From Hordeum vulgare subsp. vulgare (lineage: Eukaryota; Streptophyta; Magnoliopsida; Poales; Poaceae): DNA of 64,000 nucleotides. The translations under genes were made by a program, and so were the position numbers. The DNA lies in contig NC_058520.1 in the NCBI RefSeq assembly GCF_904849725.1, positions 400,285,993 through 400,349,992 of the forward strand, in the 5' to 3' direction. This document shows positions 54,206-64,000 of this stretch, in pieces. Within the stretch, counting starts at the first letter, position 1, and each line of letters opens with the position of its first letter. The notes beneath the pieces are model-generated. The model searched no databases. It saw only the letters and a program-made list of their open reading frames with translations, and had not been told where the DNA came from.

Positions 54206-56968
54206 ATGCGTCCCGCTGAACCAGTAGCCACATGGGCAGACTTCAGTGCAGCTTTTCGTCTGCACCATATTCCAGAGGGCCTGATGGACAGAAAGAGAGA
54301 GGAGTTATGTGCCTTCACTCAGGGCAAGTTGTCTGTGGATGCCTATAGCCGCGAGTTCGGTAACCTCGCCCGCTATGCAACAGAGGAGGTGTCTACTGAC
54401 GCCAAGAAGCAAGCAAGGTTCCGTAAGGGTCTGAGCCTTGAGCTTCGTCGTGATCTGCGCCTCCACGAGTGTGCAAGCTTTCAAGCCGTGGTCAACAAGG
54501 CGATCAGTGCCGAGACTGGTCATCCTGACTTCGAAGCCACAAGGAAGCACTCCCGTGACTTTGGCTCGTCTTCTGGTTCCGCATTTCCAGAATGCAGGCT
54601 ATGGGTTCCGAACAGTTCTCTGCCGCCAAGATACACTCCGAGGCCATCCTACGTGGCACCTCAGACGAATCAGGCCAACCCTCCAGCAAAAGCTTATGGT
54701 GGTACGGCTAGCAATGTTGCACCACGTGCCAACCAAGTGATATGCTACAAGTGTGGAGAACCAGGGCACTATTCCCGTGAGTGTCCTCAGAATGTGGGTG
54801 CCAAGCAACCCGGAAAGTCCGTCGGGCAAGCCAAGTCGGGCAAAGCTTACTATGTGAAGCCAACTCCTGCACGTGGCCGTGTGAACTATGTGTCAGCAGA
54901 AGAAGCTGCAGAGGATCCCGACGTCATGCTGGGTACGCTTCTTGTTAATCATCACCCAGCGTCCGTTCTCTTTGACACTGGGTCTTCTCATTCCTTCATT
55001 TCAGAAAGTTATGCACAGTTGCATAACATGTCTTTTTGTGATATGCCAATTCCATTGGTTGTCCAAACTCCTCGTAGTAAATGGCAAACCTCTAGGATAA
55101 CCTATGACAATGAAATTATAGTAGACACGCTAGTTTTTCTAGCCTCATTGATAGCATTGAAATCTTCGGATATTAATATCATCTTGGGCATGGACTGGAT
55201 GTCAGCTCACTATGCCAAGATTGATACCCATTCTAGAAATGTCCAGCTTACCCATCCCTCGGGTGAGATAGTAAATGTCTCTACTCGAGTTGCCAAATGC
55301 CAACTCTATTCTTTAAATGCCAACCCTCTTCCGGAACTTGACGACATTCCGGTGGTCCGTGACTTCCCGGATGTCTTTCGAGAGGAACTGCCAGGAATTC
55401 CACCTGACAGAGATGTAGAGTTCGTGATAGATCTTGTTCCGGGAACTGTCCCAATAGCCAGAAGACCATATAAGATGGCACCCCTGGAGCTAGCCGAACT
55501 TAAGAAGCAATTAGATGAGGCCTTGAACAAAGGTTTCATTCGTCCTAGCTCTTCTCCTTGGGCTTGTCCCGTCCTCTTCGTCAAGAAGAAAGACGGAACG
55601 GATCGGATGGTTGTAGACTACCGACCAGTTAATCTAGTCACCATAAAGAACAAGTATCCGCTCCCTAGGATCAACGATCTGTACGATCAGCTCGCTGGAT
55701 CCTCAGTCTTCTCCAAAATGGATTTGAGGTTGGGATACCATCAAATCAAGATCAAGAACGGGGACATTCCAAAAACGGCTTTTGTTACTCGTTATGGCCA
55801 ATACGAGTACACCGTCATGTCCTTCGATTTAACCAATGCCCCAGCCACCTTCTCTCGACTGATGAATTCAATCTTCATGGAGTATTTGGATAAATTCGTC
55901 GTGGTATACCTCGACGATATTCTCATTTACTCGAAGAACGAACAAGAACATGCCGAGCATCTAAGGCTGGTATTGATGAAACTTCGAGAGCATCGCCTTT
56001 ATGCCAAGTTTTCAAAATGTGAATTCTGGTTACGAGAAGTGACCTATCTAGGTCACGTAATCTCTGGTAAGGGTACTGCTGTCAATCCCGAGAGAGTTCA
56101 AGCTGTCCTTGATTGGACTCAACCTGAATCGGTTAAGCAAGTTAGGAGTTTTCTTGGTCTAGCGAGCTATTGTCGCCGCTTTGTCGAGAATTTCTCCAAG
56201 GTTGCAAAGCCTCTAACTGAACTCCTCAAGAAAGATAAAAAGTTCGAGTGGACACCACAGTGTGAGCATAGTTTTCAGGAACTGAAAAGACGCCTGACTT
56301 CCGCACCCGTGTTGCTACCACCAGATTTTTCTAAGGACTTTGTTATCTATTGCGACTCCTCGCGACAAGGATTAGGTTGCATGCTCATGCAAGATCGTCA
56401 TGTGATCGCATACGCATCTCGACAGTTGCGTCCACATGAGGATAATTATCCCACACATGACCTTGAGCTTGCAGCTGTGGTCCATGCACTAAAAACCTGG
56501 CGACATTACCTTTTGGGTAAGCGTTGCGAAATATTCACTGATCACCAAAGTCTGAAATATATCTACACCCAGCCGGATTTGAATCTCACGCAAAGACGGT
56601 GGGTTGAGTTGATCTCAGATTACGACTTAGGGATAACTTACACCCCGGGGAAGGCCAATGTTATGGCCGATGCACTAAGTCGTAAATCTTATTGTAACAA
56701 TTTGATGCTACAACAAGGTCAACCACATCTCCATGAGGACTTTCGGAAGTTGAATCTTCATATTGTTCCTCAAGGATTCCTTTCTACCCTGGTGGCGAAG
56801 CCTACTCTTAAGGATCAAATTATAGCTGGCCAAAAGCGTGACAAGGGTATATCACGGATCAAGGAGAATATTTTTAGCGGAAACGCTAAAGAATTTTCCA
56901 TGAATGATCAAGGTGTTGTGTTCTTCCAGAATCGTCTAGTGGTTCCTAAGAACCCACATCTAAGGTAG
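54206..56968 (+). CDS. pol: E gag-pol: capsid end, zinc knuckle, protease, RT, RNase H (920 codons)
   Basis: The ATG at 54206 lies inside the capsid domain, so this is an open stretch rather than a natural start. In order: capsid ([20 protein letters not shown]), CCHC zinc knuckle Cys180-Cys183-His188-Cys193 ([15 protein letters not shown]), protease active site DTGSS with Asp257, and RT with [16 protein letters not shown] near 461, [11 protein letters not shown] near 543 and YLDD at 568-571. RNase H follows with Asp717 ([11 protein letters not shown]), [19 protein letters not shown] and [10 protein letters not shown]. The linker ([20 protein letters not shown]) leads to integrase, but TAG at 56966 ends the frame. 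All catalytic residues seen are in place. Confidence 0.95.
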   Translation: MRPAEPVATWADFSAAFRLHHIPEGLMDRKREELCAFTQGKLSVDAYSREFGNLARYATEEVSTDAKKQARFRKGLSLELRRDLRLHECASFQAVVNKAISAETGHPDFEATRKHSRDFGSSSGSAFPECRLWVPNSSLPPRYTPRPSYVAPQTNQANPPAKAYGGTASNVAPRANQVICYKCGEPGHYSRECPQNVGAKQPGKSVGQAKSGKAYYVKPTPARGRVNYVSAEEAAEDPDVMLGTLLVNHHPASVLFDTGSSHSFISESYAQLHNMSFCDMPIPLVVQTPRSKWQTSRITYDNEIIVDTLVFLASLIALKSSDINIILGMDWMSAHYAKIDTHSRNVQLTHPSGEIVNVSTRVAKCQLYSLNANPLPELDDIPVVRDFPDVFREELPGIPPDRDVEFVIDLVPGTVPIARRPYKMAPLELAELKKQLDEALNKGFIRPSSSPWACPVLFVKKKDGTDRMVVDYRPVNLVTIKNKYPLPRINDLYDQLAGSSVFSKMDLRLGYHQIKIKNGDIPKTAFVTRYGQYEYTVMSFDLTNAPATFSRLMNSIFMEYLDKFVVVYLDDILIYSKNEQEHAEHLRLVLMKLREHRLYAKFSKCEFWLREVTYLGHVISGKGTAVNPERVQAVLDWTQPESVKQVRSFLGLASYCRRFVENFSKVAKPLTELLKKDKKFEWTPQCEHSFQELKRRLTSAPVLLPPDFSKDFVIYCDSSRQGLGCMLMQDRHVIAYASRQLRPHEDNYPTHDLELAAVVHALKTWRHYLLGKRCEIFTDHQSLKYIYTQPDLNLTQRRWVELISDYDLGITYTPGKANVMADALSRKSYCNNLMLQQGQPHLHEDFRKLNLHIVPQGFLSTLVAKPTLKDQIIAGQKRDKGISRIKENIFSGNAKEFSMNDQGVVFFQNRLVVPKNPHLR

Positions 56969-58290
56969 TTAATCCTTAAGGAGGCTCATGATTCTCCTCT
57001 CACCATTCAACCCGGTAGTACTAAGATGTATCAGGACCTACGCCAGAGGTTCTGGTGGACTAGGATGAAGAGAGAAATTGCTGAGTTCGTTGCTAACTGC
57101 GACGTTTGTCGTCGAGTTAAGGCAGAACATCAAAGGCCTGCTGGCACCCTTCAACCTCTAGCTATTCCTGAATGGAAATGGGATAAAGTTAGTATGGATT
57201 TCATTACCGGATTTCCCAAGACCAAGAAAGGAAATAATGCTATCTTTGTGGTCATTGACCGTCTTTCCAAAGTGGCTCATTTTCTTCCTGTTCGTGAGAG
57301 TATAACAGCTAGCCAGCTAGCATAGTTATATATCTCCCGAATAGTGTCTCTTCATGGTGTTCCCCCGGAGATTAACTCGGACCGTGGGAGTATCTTTACT
57401 TCTCGCTTCTGGGAAAGTTTTCAGAATGCCATGGGGACTCACTTATCTTTTAGCACTGCTTTCCATCCCCAATCAAGTGGTCAAGTAGAAAGAGTGAATC
57501 AAATCCTAGAAGATATGCTCCGAGCTTGTGTTATATCGTTCGGTATGAATTGGGAGAAGTGCCTTCCATTCGCCGAATTCGCTTATAACAATAGTTATCA
57601 ATCAAGCTTGGGCAAAGCTCTTTTGAAGTTCTCTATGGATGAAGATGTCGACCACCTCTTAATAGGTCAGAAACCGTAGAGAGGCAACTCTTTGGCCCAG
57701 ATATGATCCAGGATGCAGAAGAGCAGGTTCGCATCATTCGTGAAAAGTTGAAAACAGCCCAGTCTCGTCAAAAGAGCCAATATGATCGTCATCATAAGGT
57801 TGTGACCTTTGAAATTGACGAGAAGGCTTAACTTCGGTTTACACCTTTGAAGGGTACCCATCGATTCGGTATCAAGGGCAAGTTGGCTCCTCGTTACATT
57901 GGTCCTTTTCGCATTCTTGCCAAACGAGGAGAAGTTGCCTACCAGTTGGAACTTCCTCCGCATCTTTCCAAGGTTCATGACGTCTTCCACGTCTCGCAAC
58001 TCAGGCGTTGCTTTTCGGATCCTATCCGTGAAGTGGACCACGAAACGCTTGATCTCCAAGATAACCTTTCATACCGAGAATACCCCGTGCGTATTCTTGA
58101 TCAAGCTGAGCATACCACTCGACGTCGAAATCTCAAGTTTCTTAAAGTTCAATGGTCAAATCATTCTGAAAAGGAGGCAACTTGGGAAAGAGAGGATCGT
58201 CTCCGACTTGAGTATCCTGCGTTATTCCCGACGACTTCTAAATCTCGGGACAAGATTCCTTTGAGTGGGGGTGAGTTGTCACATCCCTGA
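56969..58290 (+). pseudogene. E integrase with C-terminal chromodomain
   Basis: Same frame as pol until about 57640, with stops at 57323 (TAG) and, after a one-base shift, TAA at 57829. The zinc region has His (KEAHDSPL), then Gln at 57008 where a second His is expected, then CDVC. The catalytic triad is present: MDFITG, NSDRGSIFTSRFW, GQVERVNQI. The C-terminal frame (57847-58287) carries YIGPFRILAKRGEVAYQLEL, FHVSQLRRC and the chromodomain (YREYPVRILDQAEHTTRRRN then VQWSNHSEKEATWEREDRL), which directs integration to modified chromatin in chromoviruses. Confidence 0.9.
58261..58276 (+). other. E polypurine tract region
   Basis: TTGAGTGGGGGTGAGT precedes the 3' LTR start at 58277; the core is GTGGGGGTGAG, overlapping the end of the integrase frame. 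Confidence 0.75.
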
Positions 58291-58822
58291 CACCTTAAGC
58301 AAGATAGCTTGTGCTCATGTTTTCTTTGCATTGCATCTAAGAAAGTTTCAACAAGAAAAAAGAAAGTGGTGAAGGAAAAAAACTCAAAACCCTAGCCACT
58401 TCTTTAAATAAGGAAATTTCAAACTAGCTAAAATCAATGAACCCAAAATGGCCTCAAGAAAAGTTCAAACTTTCTGATAAATCATGAAAGTAAATGAGCA
58501 ATGAAGAAAACCATTTTCTTGACACTTTAAGCATTTTAAATAAAAGCAAAAAGCTACTGGTTTCAAGTTTTAAATTTGAAATCAGAAATTTTAAACTTTC
58601 AAAAATGTTGAAAACTTTGAGAATGGTTGGAAATATTCCAACAAATATTCTGGTGTGTTTAAAATAGTTTTTACCAACTATTTGGGAGTTAAAATAAATG
58701 GTAAAACAAACGGTCCTGGCTAAGGTAAGGCTGCAGCCGTGGAGTTAACCGTGCGTGAGACCGCAAAGGGATGCGATGTGTTACAGGCTGGATTCCTATG
58801 GCTTAGGATCGGGGTCCCGACA
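58277..58822 (+). repeat. E 3' LTR with 3.7 kb internal deletion
   Basis: The first 433 bp match 48508-48940, then the sequence jumps to the match for about 52605-52718. The junction (GGTAAAACAAACGG at about 58700) shares CAA between both sides. About ten single-base differences from the 5' LTR over 546 bp, counted by eye. TSD GTATC follows. Confidence 0.9.
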
Positions 58823-59800
58823 GTATCTCATCAAAATAGACTACCACAAATCATACAATGAAAGCACATAAAACCTCATTCGTTAATCTCATGAAAGTGC
58901 TAGGTGCATTAGTTAACCCAAAAGGCATGACTAACCACTCATATAATCCAGACTTAGTTTTAAATGTTGTTTTCCATTCATCTCCCGATTTCACAGGAAT
59001 TTGTTGGTATCCACTACGCAAATCAACTTTGAGAAAGTGGTAGGGCCACTTAATTCATCAAGCATATCATCTAGCCTAGGAATATCATGACATTAACAAA
59101 TAGTAATATTATTAATGCCTCTACAAACAACACACATACGTGATGTACCATCCTTTTTAGGCACTTGAATAATAGGAACAACACAATGACTAAGGGATTT
59201 AGGTATATAACCTTTGTCCAGCAACTCCTATACTTGACACATAATCTCCTTCGTCTCCTCTGGATTGGTACGATGGTGCACAGTTGGGTAGTAATGCACC
59301 AGGAATTAAGTCAATCTGATGCCCAATCCCTCTAATCGGTGGTAATCCTGATGGCACGTCCTGTGGAAAGACGTCAGCGAACTCTTGGAAAACGTTAGTG
59401 ACAGCGGGAGGCAAAAAGGGAGGCACACCCTCGAATGGAAATAATACCTCTTTGCACACAAAAGTATAGCAAACAGATGCAGTAAAATCCAGATCAGTAA
59501 TATCAGATTTTGTGGCAAGTAAACATCCACTCTTCAATTTTATTTCACATGAAATGCTATATGATGGTTTATTAGGCTTATTGTGTTGCTCAAATTCCTT
59601 TGCCACAATCTGATTTTCACTCTTACTTTGCTCTTATTTTTCTTTACTAGCTCTAGCAATGTCATCTTGCATAATATGTTCAGAAGACATAGGAAGCAAA
59701 GATACACCCAAACCATAAACCATATCCCTGGAAAAGAGGGGCACAATCTCCTTGATGGAACATGTCGTAAAACAGTCTCGAACTGCTCTTTCATAAAAGG
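58823..59800 (-). pseudogene. Family B pro-RT region, minus strand, split by E
   Basis: Right to left: KEFEQHNKPNKPSYSISCEI, CKEVLFPFEGVPPFLPPAVT, NVFQEFADVFPQDVPSGLPP and IRGIGHQIDLIPGA form the spacer before RT. After breaks come [35 protein letters not shown] and VVVYFDEI at 58845-58823, where the second Asp of YFDD is Glu. The E element inserted right after this box; the frame continues at 48507. Upstream gag is missing. Confidence 0.82.
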
Positions 59801-59819
59801 CTACAGGCCGCGACCTTTC

Positions 59820-60504
59820 AAATAAGGAGAGACGCTAGTCATTTCTGAACAGTCATCCTAGAAATTAAAATTTATATATATACATCTTTTTCTATAGATT
59901 TTAAGGAGGGTAAGTCACGACAGCCGAGCTATCATCGGTTTAAGGAAGAGAGGAACTCGCCTCACAAGCCAGAGTCCCTATGAAGTGACCAAAGGAAAAA
60001 AGGTTTCGACATTGGAGGCAAGTTCGAGGGATGCTGAGGAAGTCCATGACTAGGTAGTCCACGGGTCGTCTTCCTATTCTCGTGGGCTGGACTCCCGGGC
60101 ATGCTCGACTATTAGTAGAGGTATCAGACTCAGGATGGACTCTTCCGAAGACTTGGTGTACAATCCAAGGCGATGTAGTAATCGACATATTCCTTCTCTA
60201 TTGTAACCAACCTTTTGCAAACCTAGCACCCCTGGCATCTATATAAGCCCGGGGGCCACAGTTCGTAGGACACATTAAGCTCATTATGATTAGGGTTTAG
60301 ACCAGGACATTCGATCTCGAAGTAGATCAACTATGTACTCTGTACTACTCCATCGATACTAACAAGAGAAGGACATACGGTTTTACCTCCATCAAGAGGG
60401 CCGGACCTGGGTAAAACACCATCTTCTTCATCTCTTGTTACCCATCGACCCTAGATCCATAGTTCGCACCCCCTACTCGAGATCTCCCGGTTTCGACATC
60501 GACA
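59820..60504 (+). mobile_element. LTR of family F, 5' end unclear
   Basis: It ends CCCGGTTTCGACATCGACA at 60504 and contains TATATAAGCCCGGGGGCCA (60240-60258), then TAGGGTTTAGACC and TACTAACAAGAGAAGGACAT-like leader text, typical of the U3-R-U5 order of Triticeae gypsy LTRs. No internal sequence follows; D LTR sequence starts at 60505, so it is a solo or truncated copy. The start near 59820 is uncertain. Confidence 0.6.
60240..60247 (+). promoter_or_regulatory. TATA box of LTR F
   Basis: TATATAAG followed by GC-rich CCCGGGGGCC is a strong core promoter candidate. Confidence 0.55.
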
Positions 60505-60988
60505 GCAGGGTGCTAGAACGGAGCTCCAGATGGCCTCCCATCAAAACAGAGACTTGCGGCAGCATAAAAAGTGTTTGGGACTCCCTCTGATGTTTTTAGG
60601 GTATAAGAGAATTTATAAGACAGAGAACGGAGTCGGGAGGGCCTCGAGGGGCCCACAAGCCAACACCACCACCACCACCACCCCCCCGTCGCACCGGCTT
60701 GGCTTGTGGGGCCCTCGTGTGGCCCTCGGCCTTCCTTCGATGCTTGTTGCTCTTATTTTGGTCCCAAAAAAATCACCAAAAAGTTTCAGGTCAATTGGAC
60801 TTCATTTGGTATGGAAAACCTGAAAAGTGAAAAATATGCAGAAAGCAGCAATTGGCACTGCGCACTAGGCCAATAGGTTAGTGCTCAAAAATAATATAAA
60901 TTGGTAAATAAATACCCAAAAGTATTCTAGAATGATAATATATTAGCATGGAACAATCAAAAAATATAGATATATTGGAGACGTATCA
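60505..60988 (-). mobile_element. Family D LTR fragment (5' end only), minus orientation
   Basis: Minus-strand start TGATACGTCTCCAATATATC at 60988. Matches the first 480 bp of 39687-39190, including the GC-rich inverted repeat (60643-60720, here with a (CCA)n run). The other two-thirds of the LTR are missing. Confidence 0.8.
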
Positions 60989-61008
60989 CGCATCTATCGA
61001 TGGGCCGC
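60989..61008. other. 20-nt spacer between head-to-head D LTR starts
   Basis: CGCATCTATCGATGGGCCGC separates two LTR starts pointing away from each other (60988 leftward, 61009 rightward). Confidence 0.85.
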
Positions 61009-62575
61009 TGATACGTCTCCAACGTATCTATAATTTTTTATTGTTCCATGCTCTTATATTATTTGTTTTGAATGTTTTATATGCATTAATATTCTATTTT
61101 ATATAATTTTTGGACTGACCTATTAATCTAGAGCCTAGTGCTAGTTTCTGTTTTTTCCATGTTTTTGAGTATTGCACATAAGGAATATTAAACGGAGTCC
61201 AAACGGAATAAAATCTCTGGAATGATTTTTCTTGGACGAGAAGACACCTACTAGACTTGGAGATGGGGGAAGTAGACCTGCTCGGAGGCGACAAGCCTAC
61301 AGGGCCCGCCCTAGGGGCGCCCCCGTGGCTTGTGGGCCCCCTGCAGCTCTCGTAACCCTAATCCTTTGCCTATAAATTCCCAAATATTCCCCCAATACCA
61401 GACGGGGCCAAAAAATACTTTTCTGCCGCGGGGAGCCTCTGTTCCCGTGAGATCCAATTCAGAAGACTTTTTCGTTAACCTGTCGGAGAGGGAATCGATC
61501 ACGGAGGGCATCTACATCAACTCGATTGCCCCTCCGCTAATGCGTGAGTAGTTCACCACAAACCTACTGGTCCATAGCTAGTATCTAGATGGCTTCTTCT
61601 CTCTCTTTGTTCTTCAATACCATGTTCTTCATGATATTCATGGATATCTATCCGATGTAATACTCTTTTACGGTGTGTTTGTCGAGATCCGATGAATTGT
61701 GGGTTTATGTTCAGATTATCTATAAATATTATTTGAATCTTCTCTGAATTCTTATATGCATGATTTCATATCTTAGCAAGTCTCTTTGAGTTATTGGTTT
61801 GGTTTGGCCAACTAGATTGGTAATTCTTGCAATGGGAGAAGTGTTTAGTTTTGGGTTCAATCTTGCCGTGTCCTCACGCAGTGACAAAGTAGGGGTAGCG
61901 ACGCACGCATTGCATTGTTGCCATCGAGGATAAAAAGATGGGGTTTTCATCATATTTCTTGAGTTTATCCCTCTACATCATGTCACCTTACTTAATGCAT
62001 TACTCTGTTCTTCATGAACTTAAGACTCTTGATGCAGGATGGAGTTGGTCAATGTGTGGAGTAATAGTAGTAGATGCAGAATTGTTTCGATCTACTTGAC
62101 ACGGACGTGATGCCTATATGCATAATAATTGCCTTAGATATCTTCATAATTATTCGCTTTTCTATCAATTGCTCGATAGTAATTTGTTCACTCAGCGTAT
62201 TATTTTCTTTCATGAGAGAAGCCTCTAGTGAAACCTATGGCCCCTAGGTCTATTTTCCATATTATATTTTCAGATCTATAAACCAAAAATACCAAAAATA
62301 TAATCCTTCCATTTATTTACTTTTGTTTTACTTTTCGTTTCCGCAATCTTTTATATCTATAAATATCAGATATCATCCTTGCAAGTAAACATGAAGGGAT
62401 TGACAACGCCTTTGTTGCGTTGGGTGCAAGTGTTTGATTGTTTGTGTAGGTGCTAATATTGGGGCATTGCTTGTTCCTCCTACTAGATTGATACCTTGGT
62501 TCTCAACAAACTGAGGGAAATACTTATCTACTTTGTTGCATCACTCTTTCCTCTTCAAGGAAAAAAACAATGCAA
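61009..62575 (+). mobile_element. Family D LTR, plus orientation
   Basis: Starts TGATACGTCTCCAACGTATC. The GC-rich inverted repeat is at about 61290-61340 and a TATA box at 61371. The 3' part contains GGTTCTCAACAAACTGAGGG and TGTTGCATCACTC as in 38109-38190. The end is set only approximately, because no PBS of the TGGCGCC type is visible after it. Confidence 0.75.
61371..61377 (+). promoter_or_regulatory. TATA box of D LTR
   Basis: GCCTATAAATTCCC, about 360 bp after the LTR start, following the GC-rich inverted repeat. Confidence 0.5.
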
Positions 62576-64000
62576 GCTCAAGGTATAAAATTAATGGTGG
62601 ATTTCCCCCCATAGAGGAGATCCTTTTTAATCAAGAAGAAATAATGAGATTGTAGTCCCCGGATTATGTTGCTTATAACAAAAATTTGAGAAAAAGGGTT
62701 CCTATTGAGGTTTTGGTTGATAAGATTTCTAAACTCAATGATAATTTTTCCATACAAAATTATGGATTATAGTTCATACTAAGAGTTAGACATATGACCT
62801 TCACCCAGAGGAAAGCCTACAATGATGAATTGAGTATACACTATAGAGGGTCGAAGGAGGAACCTATTCCTCCCGCACTTGATCTTAAGGATCCTTATCC
62901 TATTAAATTTAGCCCTTTTGATTACTTTTTCTTGCCACAAAGTAAAATTTCTACTGAAATAAGGGAGTATGATATGAGCATTGATGATCTCCCATACTAT
63001 TATGACAATACCTAGATCTATTGCATTATGCCTAGCTAGGGGCGTTAAACAATAGCGTTTGTTGGGAGGCAACCCAGTTTTATTTTTATGTTCTTGTTTT
63101 TGCTTATGTTTTTGAGTGCTTCACACATCATTACCTCTCTAATAATTTTAGTTTCTTGTTTTAATTAGTGTTTGAGCCAAGTAAGACCTTTGGGATGGTC
63201 TATGGTGTTTGCAAGTTGATTTTGCTGAAAAACACAAACTTTCGCTCTCAGTCCAGGATTTTGTAAATTCACTAGTATGTCATTTTGATCTGAATTTTTT
63301 ACACAAGATTGGTATGAAAATGGCCCAGATTTTCCTAATTTTTCAAAAAATTTGGAGTTACATAAGTATTCTAAGTTTATATATTGCTATAGACTATTCT
63401 GTTTTTTGACAGATTCTGTTTTCTTTGTGTTGTTTGCTTATTTTGATGAATCTATGGGTTGTATCGGGGGTATGAACCATGGGAAGTTGGAATACAATAA
63501 ATATTACACCAACATAAATAAAGAATGAGTTCACAACAGTACCTAAAGTGGTGATTTAGTTTTCTTATACTAACGGATCTCATGAGTTTTCTGTTGAGTT
63601 TTGTGTTGTGAAGTTTTCAAGTTTTGGGTAAAGATTTGATGCACTATGGAATAAGGAGTGCCAAGCGCCTAAGCTTGGGTATTCCCAAGGCACCCCAAGC
63701 CATATTCAATGATGCCAAAGAGCCTAAGCTGGGCATCCCCTCTTTCGCCTTCAATCCATCGGTAAATTTACTTGAGGCTATATTTTTATTCACCACATGA
63801 TATGTGTTTTTCTTGGAGCGTGTTGTATGATATGAGTCTTTACTTTTTAGTTTTCCACAATCATCCTTGCTGCACACATCTTTTGAGAGAGACATGCTGA
63901 GTCATGAATTTATTAGAATATTCTATGTGCTTCACTTATATCTTTTCAGCTAGGCAATGTTGCTTTAGTGCTTCACTTATATCTTTTAGAGCACGGCAGT
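62576..64000 (+). mobile_element. Internal region of a non-autonomous D-type element
   Basis: It begins with a broken ORF and continues into AT-rich sequence with two diverged GCCTAAGCTTGGG/GGCATCCCC motifs (63660-63745) and a TTGTTGGGAGGCAACCC motif (63059-63077). No gag, RT or integrase is present up to the window edge. The layout fits a large non-autonomous gypsy derivative; the rest lies outside. Confidence 0.6.
62580..63015 (+). pseudogene. Unidentified ORF remnant after the D LTR
   Basis: Frames with GGFPPIEEILFNQEEIM, KNLRKRVPIEVLVDKISKLN and, from ATG 62794, RKAYNDELSIHYRGSKEEP and MSIDDLPYYYDNT show coding bias but three stops. I do not recognise a domain. Its place just after the LTR suggests the start of a degenerate gag-like frame. 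Confidence 0.4.

Larger units (their letters stand above)
48508..58822 (+). mobile_element. Full-length family E chromovirus (Del/Tekay-like Ty3/gypsy)
   Basis: 10315 bp, TSD GTATC, inserted in the RT of a family B element. The order is 4.2 kb 5' LTR, tRNA-Met PBS, gag, protease, RT, RNase H, integrase with chromodomain, polypurine tract and a 546-bp deleted 3' LTR. The C-terminal chromodomain and Met PBS place it among chromoviruses; the RT and the very long LTR suggest the Del/Tekay group. Gag and integrase carry stops, so the copy is defective although recently inserted. Confidence 0.92.

Noticed and set aside
1..64000. CRISPR arrays, operons, phage or defence modules
   Set aside because: No spaced direct repeats, no bacterial-type gene clusters; the sequence is grass retrotransposon DNA throughout.

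Overview
This window is nuclear DNA from a large, repeat-rich grass genome, most likely Triticeae (wheat, barley, rye, Aegilops). The pointers are a BARE/WIS/Angela-type Copia LTR, Athila-type and chromovirus Ty3/gypsy elements with Triticeae-style LTR ends, and a CACTA element ending in CACTACAAGAAA. I see no intact host gene. Every coding stretch I can identify is transposon-derived, apart from one exon-like fragment inside the CACTA element and a probable mitochondrial insert. I use letters for retrotransposon families because I cannot search a repeat library: A = Athila-type gypsy (LTR about 1.5 kb, TGATACGTCCATTTTGCATC...); B and C = two related gypsy pol families; D and D' = LTRs starting TGATACGTCTCCAACG or TGATACGTCCTCAACG; E = Del/Tekay-like chromovirus with LTRs of about 4.1-4.2 kb; F = one LTR with a clear TATA box; G = an LTR starting TGAAAGTG.

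Layout. 1-6115: family G LTR pieces in inverted orientation flank a segment holding a broken family A pol (minus) and half of an Angela-type LTR; the other Angela half lies at about 5840-6115 in plus orientation, which implies a local inversion. 6116-17874: A1, a plus-strand family A relic arranged as internal region, LTR, PBS and gag, with a 7.7 kb CACTA element (8210-15895, itself carrying a hAT insertion) inside the LTR. 17875-31572: A2, a complete minus-strand family A element (13.7 kb, TSD ATTAT) inside the A1 gag, and itself carrying a 4.1 kb solo LTR of family E (TSD ACACA). 31573-38108: truncated fusions of A1 gag, B integrase and LTR, C pol and LTR, and an unclassified tandem repeat. 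38109-40747: a D LTR and a mitochondrial-like segment with a tRNA-Ser(GCU). 40748-44878: a second E solo LTR (TSD CACTC). 44884-48507 and 58823-about 59800: a D' LTR, a CACTA end and a minus-strand family B pol, split by 48508-58822, a full-length E element (TSD GTATC) with tRNA-Met PBS, a 920-codon gag-PR-RT-RH frame, integrase and chromodomain. 59820-64000: LTR F, a D LTR fragment, then a D LTR facing right with the start of a non-coding internal region.

The parts do not form a functional pathway. They record a layered history: A1 was hit by an Angela LTR, a CACTA and A2; E then landed in A2, D' and B; E LTR-LTR recombination left two solo LTRs. The E element is the youngest-looking full element (about ten differences by eye over the roughly 546 bases its two LTRs share). 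I found no CRISPR, operon, phage or defence-like system.
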